Shown here one piece after another: positions 27,773 to 35,871 of a DNA stretch of 64,000 bases. A program made the position numbers and the translations under genes. Numbering within the stretch: position 1 is the first letter of the stretch; every line of letters begins with the position of its first letter. The DNA is taken from assembly GCA_964507325.1 (NCBI GenBank), contig CAZDQL010000004.1, forward strand, positions 1 through 64,000. The letters run 5' to 3'. The stretch comes from CAZDQL01 sp964507325. GTDB taxonomy: Bacteria; Planctomycetota; UBA1135; GCA-002686595. The notes beneath the pieces are model-generated. The model was given only the letters and a program-made list of their open reading frames with translations. It did not search any database and had not been told where the DNA came from.

Positions 27773-28060
27773 GTCGAAGAGGATCCTCCGACTCGGGCAC
27801 TCCTCCCTGATCGACCGCACAGACCGCTCGGCGTAGGCGTTCGCGATCGGGGCCTGGAATGGCGTCTTGCTCCGGATTCGCAAGGGGGATCCCGAGGCGG
27901 CGACGTGGCCGTCGTTCAACCGTGACAGCTTGCCTCCGAGCTGCTCCTCGAGCATCCGGTCCTCCCCGACCGGGTACTCGATGACCTACCGCTGCCGGCG
28001 ATGGACCCAGCCTGACACCGTCAGCAGAAGCAACTGGAGCGGGTGGCTGACAGCCGTCAT
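27773..28060 (-). pseudogene. internally deleted transposase/integrase remnant
   Basis: Reading down from ATG at 28060 gives LLLLTVSGWVHRRQR, a stop codon, then VIEYPVGEDRMLEEQLGGK. This is the usual start of a family of rve-type transposases. About 35 residues later the same frame reads TPFQAPIANAYAERSVRSI and REECPSRRILF, which belongs to the C-terminal third of the integrase core. The roughly 200 residues between, including the first catalytic acidic residues, are missing. The protein is therefore dead through a nonsense codon and a large in-frame deletion. The sequence just upstream (28101-28140) recurs elsewhere in the window. Residues past about 27773 no longer look like transposase. 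Confidence 0.72.
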
Positions 28061-28100
28061 TCGCCCACGATCGCCAAGCACATCCTCCGCGGAGACAAGC

Positions 28101-28140
28101 AGGTGCGGGTCGGCGGAGTTCCTGCACCCTACGGGTCCGA
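28101..28140 (-). repeat. IS-flank-like dispersed repeat, copy 2, beside the transposase remnant
   Basis: On the minus strand GGACCCGTAGGGTGCAGGAA then CTCCGCCGACCCG lies just upstream of the transposase remnant. It matches segments at 12017-12047 and 47688-47722 and may be the element's end. Confidence 0.5.
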
Positions 28141-28288
28141 GGGTCAGCGCTGTGGACGTAGAGAGGGATGCAACGTGGACCGAACAACCGGTGGAATCGC
28201 AGCCAGCTACAATGCTCCGATGCGGTGATGCGGCGCGGGCCCCGCATCCACCGGTGATTCCCTCCCCAGAGCCCGTTCAGGCGCACCC

Positions 28289-30442
28289 ATGATGCGGTCC
28301 ATCGCGTGCATGCTCCTCGCCGGTTTGGCCCTTTCCCCCGCCGACGCGCAGTCGGAGCTGCCCTCCGAAGTGACAACCTTCCGGCCAGGTGCTGGCGATG
28401 ACTCGCAGTGGGACGAAGCAATCGACGGTCCCCTGCCCCACTGGGCACGGGCTCCCCGCCCGCCACGGTCGACCCCGAGGTCGCTCACTCCCTACGCGAT
28501 CTCCGCTCGCTCCGGCCGAGGGCCCCATCCGCCGCAGGCGCCCATCAACCCGTTCCGGCATCCCTCCGGGCCGATCGAGTCTCAGCGGGAATTCGGACCG
28601 ACCGACGGGGTCCTCTTCCGCTACTCCAACTTCGCCTGGCCGGATGTGGTGGCGGAGTGTGTCGCGGGAATCACCGCCGACGTGACCAGGAGCGACAAGG
28701 CCTACGTGATCGTCGCCGGCATCAACGTGGAGAACAGTGCCACCACCCGCTTCATCAATGCTGGGGCCGACATGAGCAAGGTGGTGTTCATGCACATGCC
28801 CTCGGATTCGATCTGGCTCACCGACTACGGCCCGAACTTCATCCTCCAGGATGGTGCGCCTGCGCTCGTCGATGGCAACTACTACCTGCTCTCGCGCACC
28901 AAGGACAACTTCACTCCCACGCTCGTGGGGGCTGACAACCTCCAGATCCCTGTCTACGCCATGGGGATGAATACCAGCGCGCGGGGGAATCTCCTGGTCG
29001 ACACGGACGCGGTCGCGTACGCGTCCGACATCATTCTCGACTACAACCCGAGCTTCACTCCTCAGTACATCGCGGACCAGTACGAGAAGTACCTGGGGAT
29101 CGAGACCCTGCACATATTCCCCGCGCTCCCATCCAGCGTCGACTTGACTGGGCACATCGACATGTGGATGAACCTCGTCGATGACCAGACCGTGATCATC
29201 TCTCAGTTCGCGCCAGGTTCGAACGCGACCGCCATCGCAATCACTGACAACGCCGCGGTCTACATGGCGAATCTCGGCTTCAATGTCCTCCGAGTCCCGG
29301 ACAGCGTGGGTCCACACCCTGGATGGCCCGGTGCCGATATCCACTTCACCTACACCAACGGATTCCGGATCAACGACCGTCTCTTCATCATCAAGTACGG
29401 TGATGGAGATCCGGCCCGCATAGCGGATGACCGAGAAGCCCTGGCCGTCTACCGGGCGGCAGCGCCGGGTTGCGAGATCATCCAGATCGATTGCTACGAC
29501 ATCATCTGGGCAGCCGGAGCGATGCACTGCATCACCATGAACGTGCCCGCTCGATTCGAGCCGACTCCGGCGTCCCATCTGCTCTCACCGGACGGCGGCG
29601 AGCTGCTGGTTGGGGGAACGACCCACGAGATCGAGTGGTCGGCCATCGATGACTTGGCCCTGACCGGAATCGACCTGAGCTACTCCACCGACGGCGGATT
29701 CACATTCCCCTACGTGATCGCCACCGGCCTCGTCAACGATGGCAAGGAGCCTTGGACGGTCCCGTCGCTGCCTCCGGGAACGGACCACGCCGTCGTTAGG
29801 GTCGAGGCGCACGACGGTAGCGGAGCCCCCGGCGAGGACTGGAGCGACGCCATCTTCGAGATTCGGAACGCTCAACAGAGTGTGTACGATTTCTCCAGCG
29901 GCGCGGGTGTGGATCGCTGGGGTTGGGGTGTCGCCACCGTGAATTGGACCGCACTCGACGGCGTACGTCGTCCCGGGGCGGTGAACCAGGAAATCGACAC
30001 CGTCGATCCACAGGCCTACGTCAAGATCAGCGCTTCCGATGCGAGTGGTGGGGACGCCGACACCAACCGTTATGTGCCGCCCGCGGTGCCCGGCCAGCAG
30101 GAGTCAACGCACATCTTCGAGTTCACCATCGCCGAACCTCCCGCGAGCATCTTGGACATCGAGGTCCGCTGGGAGGGATACGGTGATGCCTGTGGTCAAA
30201 CCGAGCTCTATGTCTGGGATGACGCGCTGGGCAACTGGAGTGATGGTGCCGGGATGACGGGCGAGAACATGTACGTGGAGAACTACTCCGGCAACCGCGA
30301 TGCCGTGCTGTCCGGGCATATCCGGCAGAATTTCGGCGACTACATCGACGGTCAGGGGCGACTCACTCTACTTGTCTACACCGAGTACTCCGGCAAGAAA
30401 GCCTTCCACGACTACGTCTCCGTGATCGTCACGCGAGATTGA
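28289..30442 (+). CDS. secreted peptidylarginine-deiminase/agmatine-deiminase family protein
   Basis: A 717-residue exported protein with a signal peptide (about 1-21). The deiminase fold covers about 100-425. Candidate catalytic residues are Asp179 (IWLTDYGPN), His289 and Asp291 (GHIDMW) and Cys414 (AMHCITMNVPA), in the order known from Porphyromonas PPAD and agmatine deiminases. The Arg usually before the first Asp (W-x-R-D) is Thr178, so substrate binding may differ. An Ig-like domain follows (about 430-530, LLSPDGGELLVGGTTHEIEW), as in PPAD, and then a third beta-domain to the end. The expected reaction is hydrolysis of a guanidino group, free or in a peptide, to citrulline-type product plus ammonia, outside the cytoplasm. 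ATG at 28292 is an equally good start. Confidence 0.82.
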   Translation: MMRSIACMLLAGLALSPADAQSELPSEVTTFRPGAGDDSQWDEAIDGPLPHWARAPRPPRSTPRSLTPYAISARSGRGPHPPQAPINPFRHPSGPIESQREFGPTDGVLFRYSNFAWPDVVAECVAGITADVTRSDKAYVIVAGINVENSATTRFINAGADMSKVVFMHMPSDSIWLTDYGPNFILQDGAPALVDGNYYLLSRTKDNFTPTLVGADNLQIPVYAMGMNTSARGNLLVDTDAVAYASDIILDYNPSFTPQYIADQYEKYLGIETLHIFPALPSSVDLTGHIDMWMNLVDDQTVIISQFAPGSNATAIAITDNAAVYMANLGFNVLRVPDSVGPHPGWPGADIHFTYTNGFRINDRLFIIKYGDGDPARIADDREALAVYRAAAPGCEIIQIDCYDIIWAAGAMHCITMNVPARFEPTPASHLLSPDGGELLVGGTTHEIEWSAIDDLALTGIDLSYSTDGGFTFPYVIATGLVNDGKEPWTVPSLPPGTDHAVVRVEAHDGSGAPGEDWSDAIFEIRNAQQSVYDFSSGAGVDRWGWGVATVNWTALDGVRRPGAVNQEIDTVDPQAYVKISASDASGGDADTNRYVPPAVPGQQESTHIFEFTIAEPPASILDIEVRWEGYGDACGQTELYVWDDALGNWSDGAGMTGENMYVENYSGNRDAVLSGHIRQNFGDYIDGQGRLTLLVYTEYSGKKAFHDYVSVIVTRD

Positions 30443-30470
30443 CGGCCTCCGCCCGGGCTGCTGGTCCGGG

Positions 30471-30521
30471 TGAACCGGTCCATCGATCCTCACGACCCTC
30501 TCGGGGCGGCTTCGGGCGCAG
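30471..30521 (+). repeat. dispersed intergenic repeat F, copy 2
   Basis: GGTCCATCGATCCTC followed by GGGGCGGCTTCGGG parallels 12071-12120 and 50692-50740. It lies just downstream of the deiminase gene. Confidence 0.45.
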
Positions 30522-30710
30522 CTACCCCCTCGAGCCGGCCCGGGCGCGAGCGTCGCTAAGGCAAGGGCTTGCACGTCTGCCGAGGTCCTGGATCGCACGT
30601 GGTGAACCGAGCGAATCGATGGCACAGTAGAGCGTAGGGGCGGTCCTCCCTTCGAGACGCCTTGTCCGCCGGTGGCTTGAGCGCACCTGGACGCAAGAGG
30701 AGTAGAAGCT

Positions 30711-30989
30711 ATGGCGTTCATACCCTTCATCATCCCGCCGCAGACATGCCAGTCTTGCCGCGCGGTGCTCACGCTCGGCACACGCCGCTGTCCGTCCTGT
30801 GGCACCGAGGTGGCTCGCTTGTCGGTGCTGCCTTTGTGGGCCGTCATCGGACTCGGGCTCCTGACACTGGGACTCGTCGCCTTCCTCGCCTTCGGTGAGA
30901 CGATGCCTAGTACCCCCACGATCATGGTGGCGGTCGTCCTCTTGGGGTTGGTTGTGGCCGGCATCGCGCTCAGCACCCGCAGGGAATAG
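30711..30989 (+). CDS. small zinc-ribbon membrane protein
   Basis: A 92-residue protein with AAGAGGAG eight bases before ATG. The N-terminal third has two CxxC pairs (CQSC at 14-17, CPSC at 27-30), a likely zinc ribbon. Two hydrophobic helices follow (about 42-60 and 68-86), ending with a basic STRRE tail. Such short ribbon-plus-helix proteins are common and uncharacterised. It stands alone between repeat-bearing intergenic stretches. The good ribosome site and protein-like composition support a real gene. Confidence 0.72.
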   Translation: MAFIPFIIPPQTCQSCRAVLTLGTRRCPSCGTEVARLSVLPLWAVIGLGLLTLGLVAFLAFGETMPSTPTIMVAVVLLGLVVAGIALSTRRE

Positions 30990-31060
30990 TCAAGCGCGCC
31001 ACAGGCAGAAAGTGTCTCCAAAGACGGCACGGTCTCGCGCGTGGCAGGCGATGGAGCGAG

Positions 31061-31121
31061 AGCACTGCACCCTGGGGAGAGCGCTCCATACCCTGTCGTT
31101 GCAGGACTTCCGTCAGGCCTC
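31061..31121 (+). repeat. dispersed intergenic repeat C, copy 2
   Basis: GCACTGCACCCTGG, then CTGTCGTTGCAGGACTTCCG, aligns with 12119-12179. The adjoining 31121-31150 segment recurs at 43776-43805. Confidence 0.6.
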
Positions 31122-31150
31122 CGGGCAGGCGCAGCTCGGTTGACCAGCAC
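31121..31150 (+). repeat. dispersed intergenic repeat G, copy 1
   Basis: CCGGGCAGGCGCAGCTCGGT is shared exactly with 43776-43795, and the next bases differ only slightly (TGACCAGCAC against GGATCAGCAC). Confidence 0.6.
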
Positions 31151-31197
31151 CCCCCTGGAATTCGTTCCCTGGTCTTCGAGCCGGCGCCCGGCCGAAC

Positions 31198-32100
31198 TCA
31201 GCCTTTCAGGGTGAGCTTGACGCCCCCCAGGATCATGATCCCCGCGCCTATCAGGCGGGCCGTGAGCTCCTCGGAGAGAAGCAGCACCCCGCCCAGCGCG
31301 GCGATCAAGGGAACGGTCAACTGCAACGTCGCCGCAGCGCTGGCGGTCAGGCCTTTGAGGGCTCCATACCAGGCGACATAGCCCAGCCCCGAGGTCAGTG
31401 CACCCGAGAGGACGGCCAGGAGCAGACCTTCCCCGGTCAGGTGGATCTGTTCGATCGACAGCAGACAGAGCACCCCGGCGAGGGGCAGGGTGCGGATGAA
31501 GTTGCCCGTGGTCTCGGCCAGGGGATCACCCCTGCGCCGGCCCCGGAGGGAATAGACGCCCCAAGCGATGCCCGCCCCCGCCATGAGCAGGGAGGCCGTG
31601 AAGGAAGGCGCTGCAACGCCCGGCGCGACCAGAACGACCAGGCCGGCCATCGCGAGCAGGAACCCGAAGCCCTGCAGGAGACCGAGTCGCTCACCGGAGA
31701 GGAATCCGGCAGAGATCATCGTCGCCTGCACCGCGCCGAAGAGAATCAGCGCGCCCGTGCCCGCGCTCAGATCGATGTAGGCAAAGGAGAAGCAAGCCGC
31801 GTAGAGGAACAGCATCCCTGCCGACAGCCAACCACCCCGCGGTCTTGCGGCCTGCCGCTTGCTGCCCGCCTGGGCGATGAGCCACAGGACGACTGCCGCC
31901 GAGAGCAGTCTGAAGACGGTGAATCCCGCCGCGTCGATGCCGGCCCCCCTGAGCGCCGCGCGGCACAGGAGGGAATTCGTGGCGAAGGCGACCAGGGCGA
32001 AGCCCGCATAGAGCGGTATGCGGGTCCCATGGGTTCCTTCTGCGCGCAGGTTCAAGGCGTGCTCTCGATCGTCCCTGGCAAGAGGATAGTTGTTCCTCAC
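31198..32100 (-). CDS. EamA/DMT-family transporter
   Basis: A 300-residue membrane protein with about ten helices in two EamA halves (ALVAFATNSLLCRAAL near the start; GLGYVAWYGALKGLTAS and LLSEELTARLIGAGIMILGG in the second half). The family exports or exchanges metabolites such as amino acids, and the substrate is not predictable. The start is taken as GTG at 32100; the first 25 residues are polar and the true start could be a little downstream. It lies 34 bases after the M1-like peptidase gene on the same strand and may share its transcript, so export of peptide breakdown products is a loose possibility. Confidence 0.82.
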   Translation of the reverse strand: MRNNYPLARDDREHALNLRAEGTHGTRIPLYAGFALVAFATNSLLCRAALRGAGIDAAGFTVFRLLSAAVVLWLIAQAGSKRQAARPRGGWLSAGMLFLYAACFSFAYIDLSAGTGALILFGAVQATMISAGFLSGERLGLLQGFGFLLAMAGLVVLVAPGVAAPSFTASLLMAGAGIAWGVYSLRGRRRGDPLAETTGNFIRTLPLAGVLCLLSIEQIHLTGEGLLLAVLSGALTSGLGYVAWYGALKGLTASAAATLQLTVPLIAALGGVLLLSEELTARLIGAGIMILGGVKLTLKG

Positions 32101-32134
32101 CGGGATGCGCCATTCCCAGAGCTGGCGCTCCCCG

Positions 32135-33814
32135 CTACCGGTCCCACCACTTGTAGTCGGGGCGCCAGATCAGCAGGTCTCGATCGGGGTCCAGCTCGAC
32201 GGCGGTCACGGGTCCCGGGACGTCGCAGGTGAGTCTGGTCTCGCGCTCCCGCACCTCGGCCGTCAACCGCTGCGCTTCGCCCTCGGCGAAGGAGAGCTCG
32301 AGGTCGAGGTCCAGCGCGAAGGGTTCCACTTTCTCGGGCTGGGTCAGGACGATCTCGACGCGCCCCTCGTCGACCGTCGTCCAATCGACCTTGAACCACG
32401 GGGCGCCACGTCGGTCCAACCACTGCGCGAAGAACGCCTCCAGCCCCGCCTCGGGTGCGGCCCGGCGGTACGCGCTCCGGAAGTCGTCGAGCGACAACCA
32501 GCCGCCCGAGTGATCGCGGAGGAGCCCCCGCAGCGTGGCGAAGAAGACCTCGTCGCCCACGCGGCCGCGCAGCATGTGCAGGACCCACATCCCCTTCGAG
32601 TCGGCCAGGTTGTGCGTGGCGTTCGAGTCCAGCTCCGACTCCCCGAGCGTCGCAAGCGGGTGATCCTTCCCCCTCATGGCCAGCTTGAAGTACCCGCGCG
32701 CGCACTGCAGCAGGTTGTAGCCGCTGCGGCTCCTCTCCAGGAACTCGACCATCGCTTCGCGCCCCTCGAGGGCCTCGACCGCGATCAGCACCCCGAGCTG
32801 CGCGAGGGCCTCCCCGACCATCTTGTGGCCCGGGCCTCGCGTGTAGACCGTGTTCCCCCACCACCCGTGGCTCATCTCGTGCGCCCACAGCGGCAGATTC
32901 CCGTGCTCGGGCTCGAAGCAGGAGCGGGTGGCCATCATGAAGGTCTGCTGGCTCGCTCCGCCCCACCCCACGCCGTCGGGGACCTCCGCGATGCCGTAGC
33001 TCGGGAAGGGGAACGGACCGAGCCGGGCCTCGAGGGCGGTCATCGCCCCGGAGACCAGCTCGGCCAACTGCTCGGGGCTCCTCGGGTTGTCCTCGCAGAG
33101 GTAGATGCGAGTTGTCCGACCCGAGGACTCCTGATCGCTCACCCGGTACGGCCCCGCGACGAAGCTGCGCGCCACGGGGCGGCCGGTCACGTCCCATCGA
33201 TCGACGGAGCGGCCGTCGAGACGCTCCCGGCTCGAGAGCTCGCCGTCGGAGAGCGAGAGCCACTCGCCCGGCACGTCCAGCGTGGTCGTTCCCGGGGCGG
33301 CGAGGGACTCCGCGGTGAGCGAGCCGACGCTGCCGTCGGGGGGCAGGACGACGGGGTACCACCCTTCGACCCACGAGGCCAGGGCGATGTCCTTGCGGGC
33401 CTTGAGCTGGTTGAGGTCGCTTTCGTGCTCCAGCCCGAAGTAGAGCTGCAGCTCGTGACCCCGCTGCGCCGGTGTGGTGAGCCGGACCTCGGCGAGCCGC
33501 GAGCCCGGCGCGGAGTCGGAGTGGGTGTTCAACTCGACGATCCCGTCCTCCGACGCATCGAGCGCGTCCCAGACCATCCCCCCCGGCCCTCGGTTCAGAG
33601 CCAGTGTCGGCCCGGGCGAAGTGGCGCTCTCCAGTCGCAGGGACATGACTCCCTCGACGTGGAGCGAGGGCGGGTCCCGTTCGATCCAGATCTCCAGGTC
33701 GAGGTGGGTCGTCGTCCACCCTTCGTCCGGAGGCTGGCTGCGCGCCTCGAGGGGGCCGGCGGCCAGCGCGGCCAGACCGATGAGTAGGGTGTTCCATGCG
33801 AGGGAGCGAGTCAT
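32135..33814 (-). CDS. secreted M1-like gluzincin metallopeptidase
   Basis: A 559-residue exported protein. ATG at 33814 sits seven bases after GGAGG; an ATG at 33820 overlaps the GntR stop as ATGA but is only one base from that ribosome site. A signal peptide covers about 1-27 and a beta-rich N-terminal domain extends to about 225. The catalytic domain has HEMSHGWWGN at 312-316, and the third zinc ligand Glu335 follows as HExxH-x18-E, the M1 spacing. The GAMEN exopeptidase motif of classical M1 aminopeptidases is replaced by GWGGASQQTF, so strict aminopeptidase activity is doubtful. It is coupled to the GntR regulator gene upstream and the EamA transporter downstream. Confidence 0.83.
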   Translation of the reverse strand: MTRSLAWNTLLIGLAALAAGPLEARSQPPDEGWTTTHLDLEIWIERDPPSLHVEGVMSLRLESATSPGPTLALNRGPGGMVWDALDASEDGIVELNTHSDSAPGSRLAEVRLTTPAQRGHELQLYFGLEHESDLNQLKARKDIALASWVEGWYPVVLPPDGSVGSLTAESLAAPGTTTLDVPGEWLSLSDGELSSRERLDGRSVDRWDVTGRPVARSFVAGPYRVSDQESSGRTTRIYLCEDNPRSPEQLAELVSGAMTALEARLGPFPFPSYGIAEVPDGVGWGGASQQTFMMATRSCFEPEHGNLPLWAHEMSHGWWGNTVYTRGPGHKMVGEALAQLGVLIAVEALEGREAMVEFLERSRSGYNLLQCARGYFKLAMRGKDHPLATLGESELDSNATHNLADSKGMWVLHMLRGRVGDEVFFATLRGLLRDHSGGWLSLDDFRSAYRRAAPEAGLEAFFAQWLDRRGAPWFKVDWTTVDEGRVEIVLTQPEKVEPFALDLDLELSFAEGEAQRLTAEVRERETRLTCDVPGPVTAVELDPDRDLLIWRPDYKWWDR

Positions 33815-33816
33815 TG

Positions 33817-34779
33817 TCATTCCTCCACGGTTGTGGTCTTCGTCGGGCTCCAGCTCGCCGGCCTCCAGCTCAGCTCGGCCCCGATCGTCTCGAGGTCGCC
33901 TTCATCGATGAAGTACCTCGCCTCCAGAACACGCCCGCACGTGCGGGTCGCCTCGCTGAGCGCTCCCCACACGCGCGGCGACGCCACGACGATCTCGTTC
34001 GCCGCGGCCTGCTCGATGACGGACTCGACATCGGCGACCACCACCACCTCGCAAGCCAGTCCCGCCGCGGTGAGGGCGGTGCTCAGGTCGGCGGCGACGC
34101 TCTCCGCCGTCACCGCGTCCCGCTCGCACACCAGCACGCGCCGCACTCCATCGGGGATGCGCTGCGCGATCTCCGGATCGGGCTCGATGGTCACGAAGCG
34201 GATCTCGCCCAGCCGCTGCGGCCAGCGGCGGCGCAGGTCGTTGTAGTGGAAGTAGGTGGCGACGATCGGCCCGGCGGGCGGCTCGGCCTCTTCCTCCAGG
34301 GACCAGGCCCGGGCGTCGACCGCGAAGCGGGCGCTCAGCTCGCGGGCGTGCACCTCGCACTGGTACCGGCTGCACTCGACGACGTGGACCACCGGACGCT
34401 CCCCGCCCGTGGACTCGCCCCGTTCGAGGATCGCCGCCGCGAGAGTCGCGGCGTCGAGCCCGTGTCGGGTCCGCGCCTCCTCGAGCGTCCGCGCGAGGAA
34501 GGCGCCCAGATCCGCGCGCGGCGCCGGCTTCGCCTTCGCGCCAGCGGCCACGCGGGTGCCCCGGTGGCCGCGCGCCTCGACCAGGCCCTCGCGCGCCAAC
34601 GCCGTGTAGGCGTGGCGCACGGTGTGCAGATTCACGCCCCAGGTGCGCGCGGCCTCCCGCAGGGGCTCGAGCACGTCGCCCGGGACCAGCTCCCCCGCGA
34701 CGATCCGGGCGCGGATCGACTCGGCGATCTGGTGGTAGAGCGGAACGGGGCTCTCGGGGTCGATGGGGCGGGCCGCCAT
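33817..34779 (-). CDS. GntR-family transcriptional regulator
   Basis: A protein of about 320 residues. ATG at 34779 is chosen because the GntR winged helix starts at once (SPVPLYHQIAESIRARI), with the recognition helix in GVNLHTVRHAYTALAREGLV and wing RGHRGTRV. The C-terminal region (about 95-320) resembles a periplasmic-binding-like or effector domain rather than the aminotransferase of MocR proteins; the ligand is unknown. A 14-base perfect palindrome lies four bases before the start, so autoregulation is likely. Its TGA overlaps the first possible start of the M1-like peptidase, which points to one transcript containing regulator, peptidase and perhaps the EamA transporter. Confidence 0.87.
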   Translation of the reverse strand: MAARPIDPESPVPLYHQIAESIRARIVAGELVPGDVLEPLREAARTWGVNLHTVRHAYTALAREGLVEARGHRGTRVAAGAKAKPAPRADLGAFLARTLEEARTRHGLDAATLAAAILERGESTGGERPVVHVVECSRYQCEVHARELSARFAVDARAWSLEEEAEPPAGPIVATYFHYNDLRRRWPQRLGEIRFVTIEPDPEIAQRIPDGVRRVLVCERDAVTAESVAADLSTALTAAGLACEVVVVADVESVIEQAAANEIVVASPRVWGALSEATRTCGRVLEARYFIDEGDLETIGAELSWRPASWSPTKTTTVEE

Positions 34780-34783
34780 ACGC

Positions 34784-34797
34784 TTGTTATATAACAA
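34784..34797. promoter_or_regulatory. palindromic operator and probable promoter of the GntR gene
   Basis: TTGTTATATAACAA is a perfect palindrome in very GC-rich surroundings, four bases upstream of the GntR start codon. It resembles the TA-centred half-sites bound by many GntR dimers. Read on the minus strand it also contains a TATAAC -10-like element. If that is used, transcription would start at or next to the ATG, giving a leaderless message. A direct repeat of AACAAACG (34794-34809) adjoins it. Confidence 0.65.
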
Positions 34798-34892
34798 ACG
34801 AACAAACGTGTGTAGGGGTCCAGCGATCCTCGTGGTCCTCACAGGCGGTCAGGCTGCCCCTGCCCCCAGGCAGGCAGGCGCGCCACCACCCA

Positions 34893-35837
34893 TCAGCGAC
34901 CCGAGTCCAGCACTTCGTACAGGGCCTGCGCGATCGCGAGATCCTGCACCGCGACGCCCGTCGAGTCGAAGACGGTGATCTCCTCGTCCGAGGTGCGTCC
35001 CGGCGTGCGACCCGCGATGACTTCGCCCAGCTCGACCAGGTCACCGCGCGCGAGGAGACCCTCGTCCAGCGCACGGAAGATCTCACCCCGCAAGCAGCTC
35101 TGTTCGATGCTGTCCGCCACGACGAGGTCGGCCTCAGCCAGGAGCGCACCCGCCAGCTCGCGCTTCTCGGGCGTGTCGGATCCGATCGCCGTGACGTGCG
35201 TTCCCGGACGCACGCTTTCCAGGAGTGCCTGCTTCGACGCGGTCGTCGTGACGATCAGATCGCAGGCCGCGCCGACCTCGGCCGGGTCACGGGTGGTCTC
35301 CACTTCGAAGCCCTCGCCGCGCATCTCGTCGCCGTAGGTCGCGAGCCTACGGTCGTCGCGACCCCAGGCGAGCACCCGCCGGCAGGCGACGACCGGGCGC
35401 AGGTGGGCGAGCTGGAGCCGGGCCTGCAGCCCGGTCCCGATGATCCCGATCCGCGCCACCTCCCGCCGCGCGAGCCACTTCGCCGCGACGGCTCCCGCGG
35501 CGGCGGTGCGCACGTCGGTGAGGTGCCCCTCGTCGCACAGGACGGCGACCGGCGCGCCCGTCTCCTGGCTGAAGAGCAGCATCATGCCGTTGCCGGATGG
35601 AAGGCCCAGCGAGGGGTTGCCGTAGAAGCCGGATGCGACCTTGACGACGTAGTAGGGCTCGCCGCGCACGCAGCCGTACTTGATGTGGACCTCGCCCTTC
35701 TCCAGCACCAGCTCACCGACGGGGGGGACGATGCAACGGCCGTCCGAGTAGTCGCGAAAGCCCGCCTCTATCCTGGACAGAAGGTCGACGCCCGGCAGAG
35801 CCGCTTCGATCGCGCCGCGCTCGAAGACCCTCGTCAT
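34893..35837 (-). CDS. ornithine cyclodeaminase/mu-crystallin family protein
   Basis: A 314-residue NAD(P)-binding enzyme. ATG at 35837 has GAGG nine bases upstream. The substrate domain holds VHIKYG with the family's conserved Lys. The Rossmann domain has GIIGTGLQARLQL. VFDSTGVAVQD supplies the conserved catalytic Asp. The family includes ornithine cyclodeaminase, alanine dehydrogenase, ketimine reductases and iminosuccinate reductase (BhcD), so the reaction is probably an imine reduction or its reverse. It lies 34 bases after the aminotransferase gene and likely shares its operon, with the D-threonine-aldolase-like gene further upstream. Confidence 0.86.
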   Translation of the reverse strand: MTRVFERGAIEAALPGVDLLSRIEAGFRDYSDGRCIVPPVGELVLEKGEVHIKYGCVRGEPYYVVKVASGFYGNPSLGLPSGNGMMLLFSQETGAPVAVLCDEGHLTDVRTAAAGAVAAKWLARREVARIGIIGTGLQARLQLAHLRPVVACRRVLAWGRDDRRLATYGDEMRGEGFEVETTRDPAEVGAACDLIVTTTASKQALLESVRPGTHVTAIGSDTPEKRELAGALLAEADLVVADSIEQSCLRGEIFRALDEGLLARGDLVELGEVIAGRTPGRTSDEEITVFDSTGVAVQDLAIAQALYEVLDSGR

Positions 35838-35871
35838 GACCGGCGTCCTCGTGGACCGAGGGCCGTGTTGC

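Noticed and set aside
27599..27955. Extending the substrate-binding protein start upstream to 27955
   Set aside because: The upstream residues belong to the transposase remnant and would precede the signal peptide.
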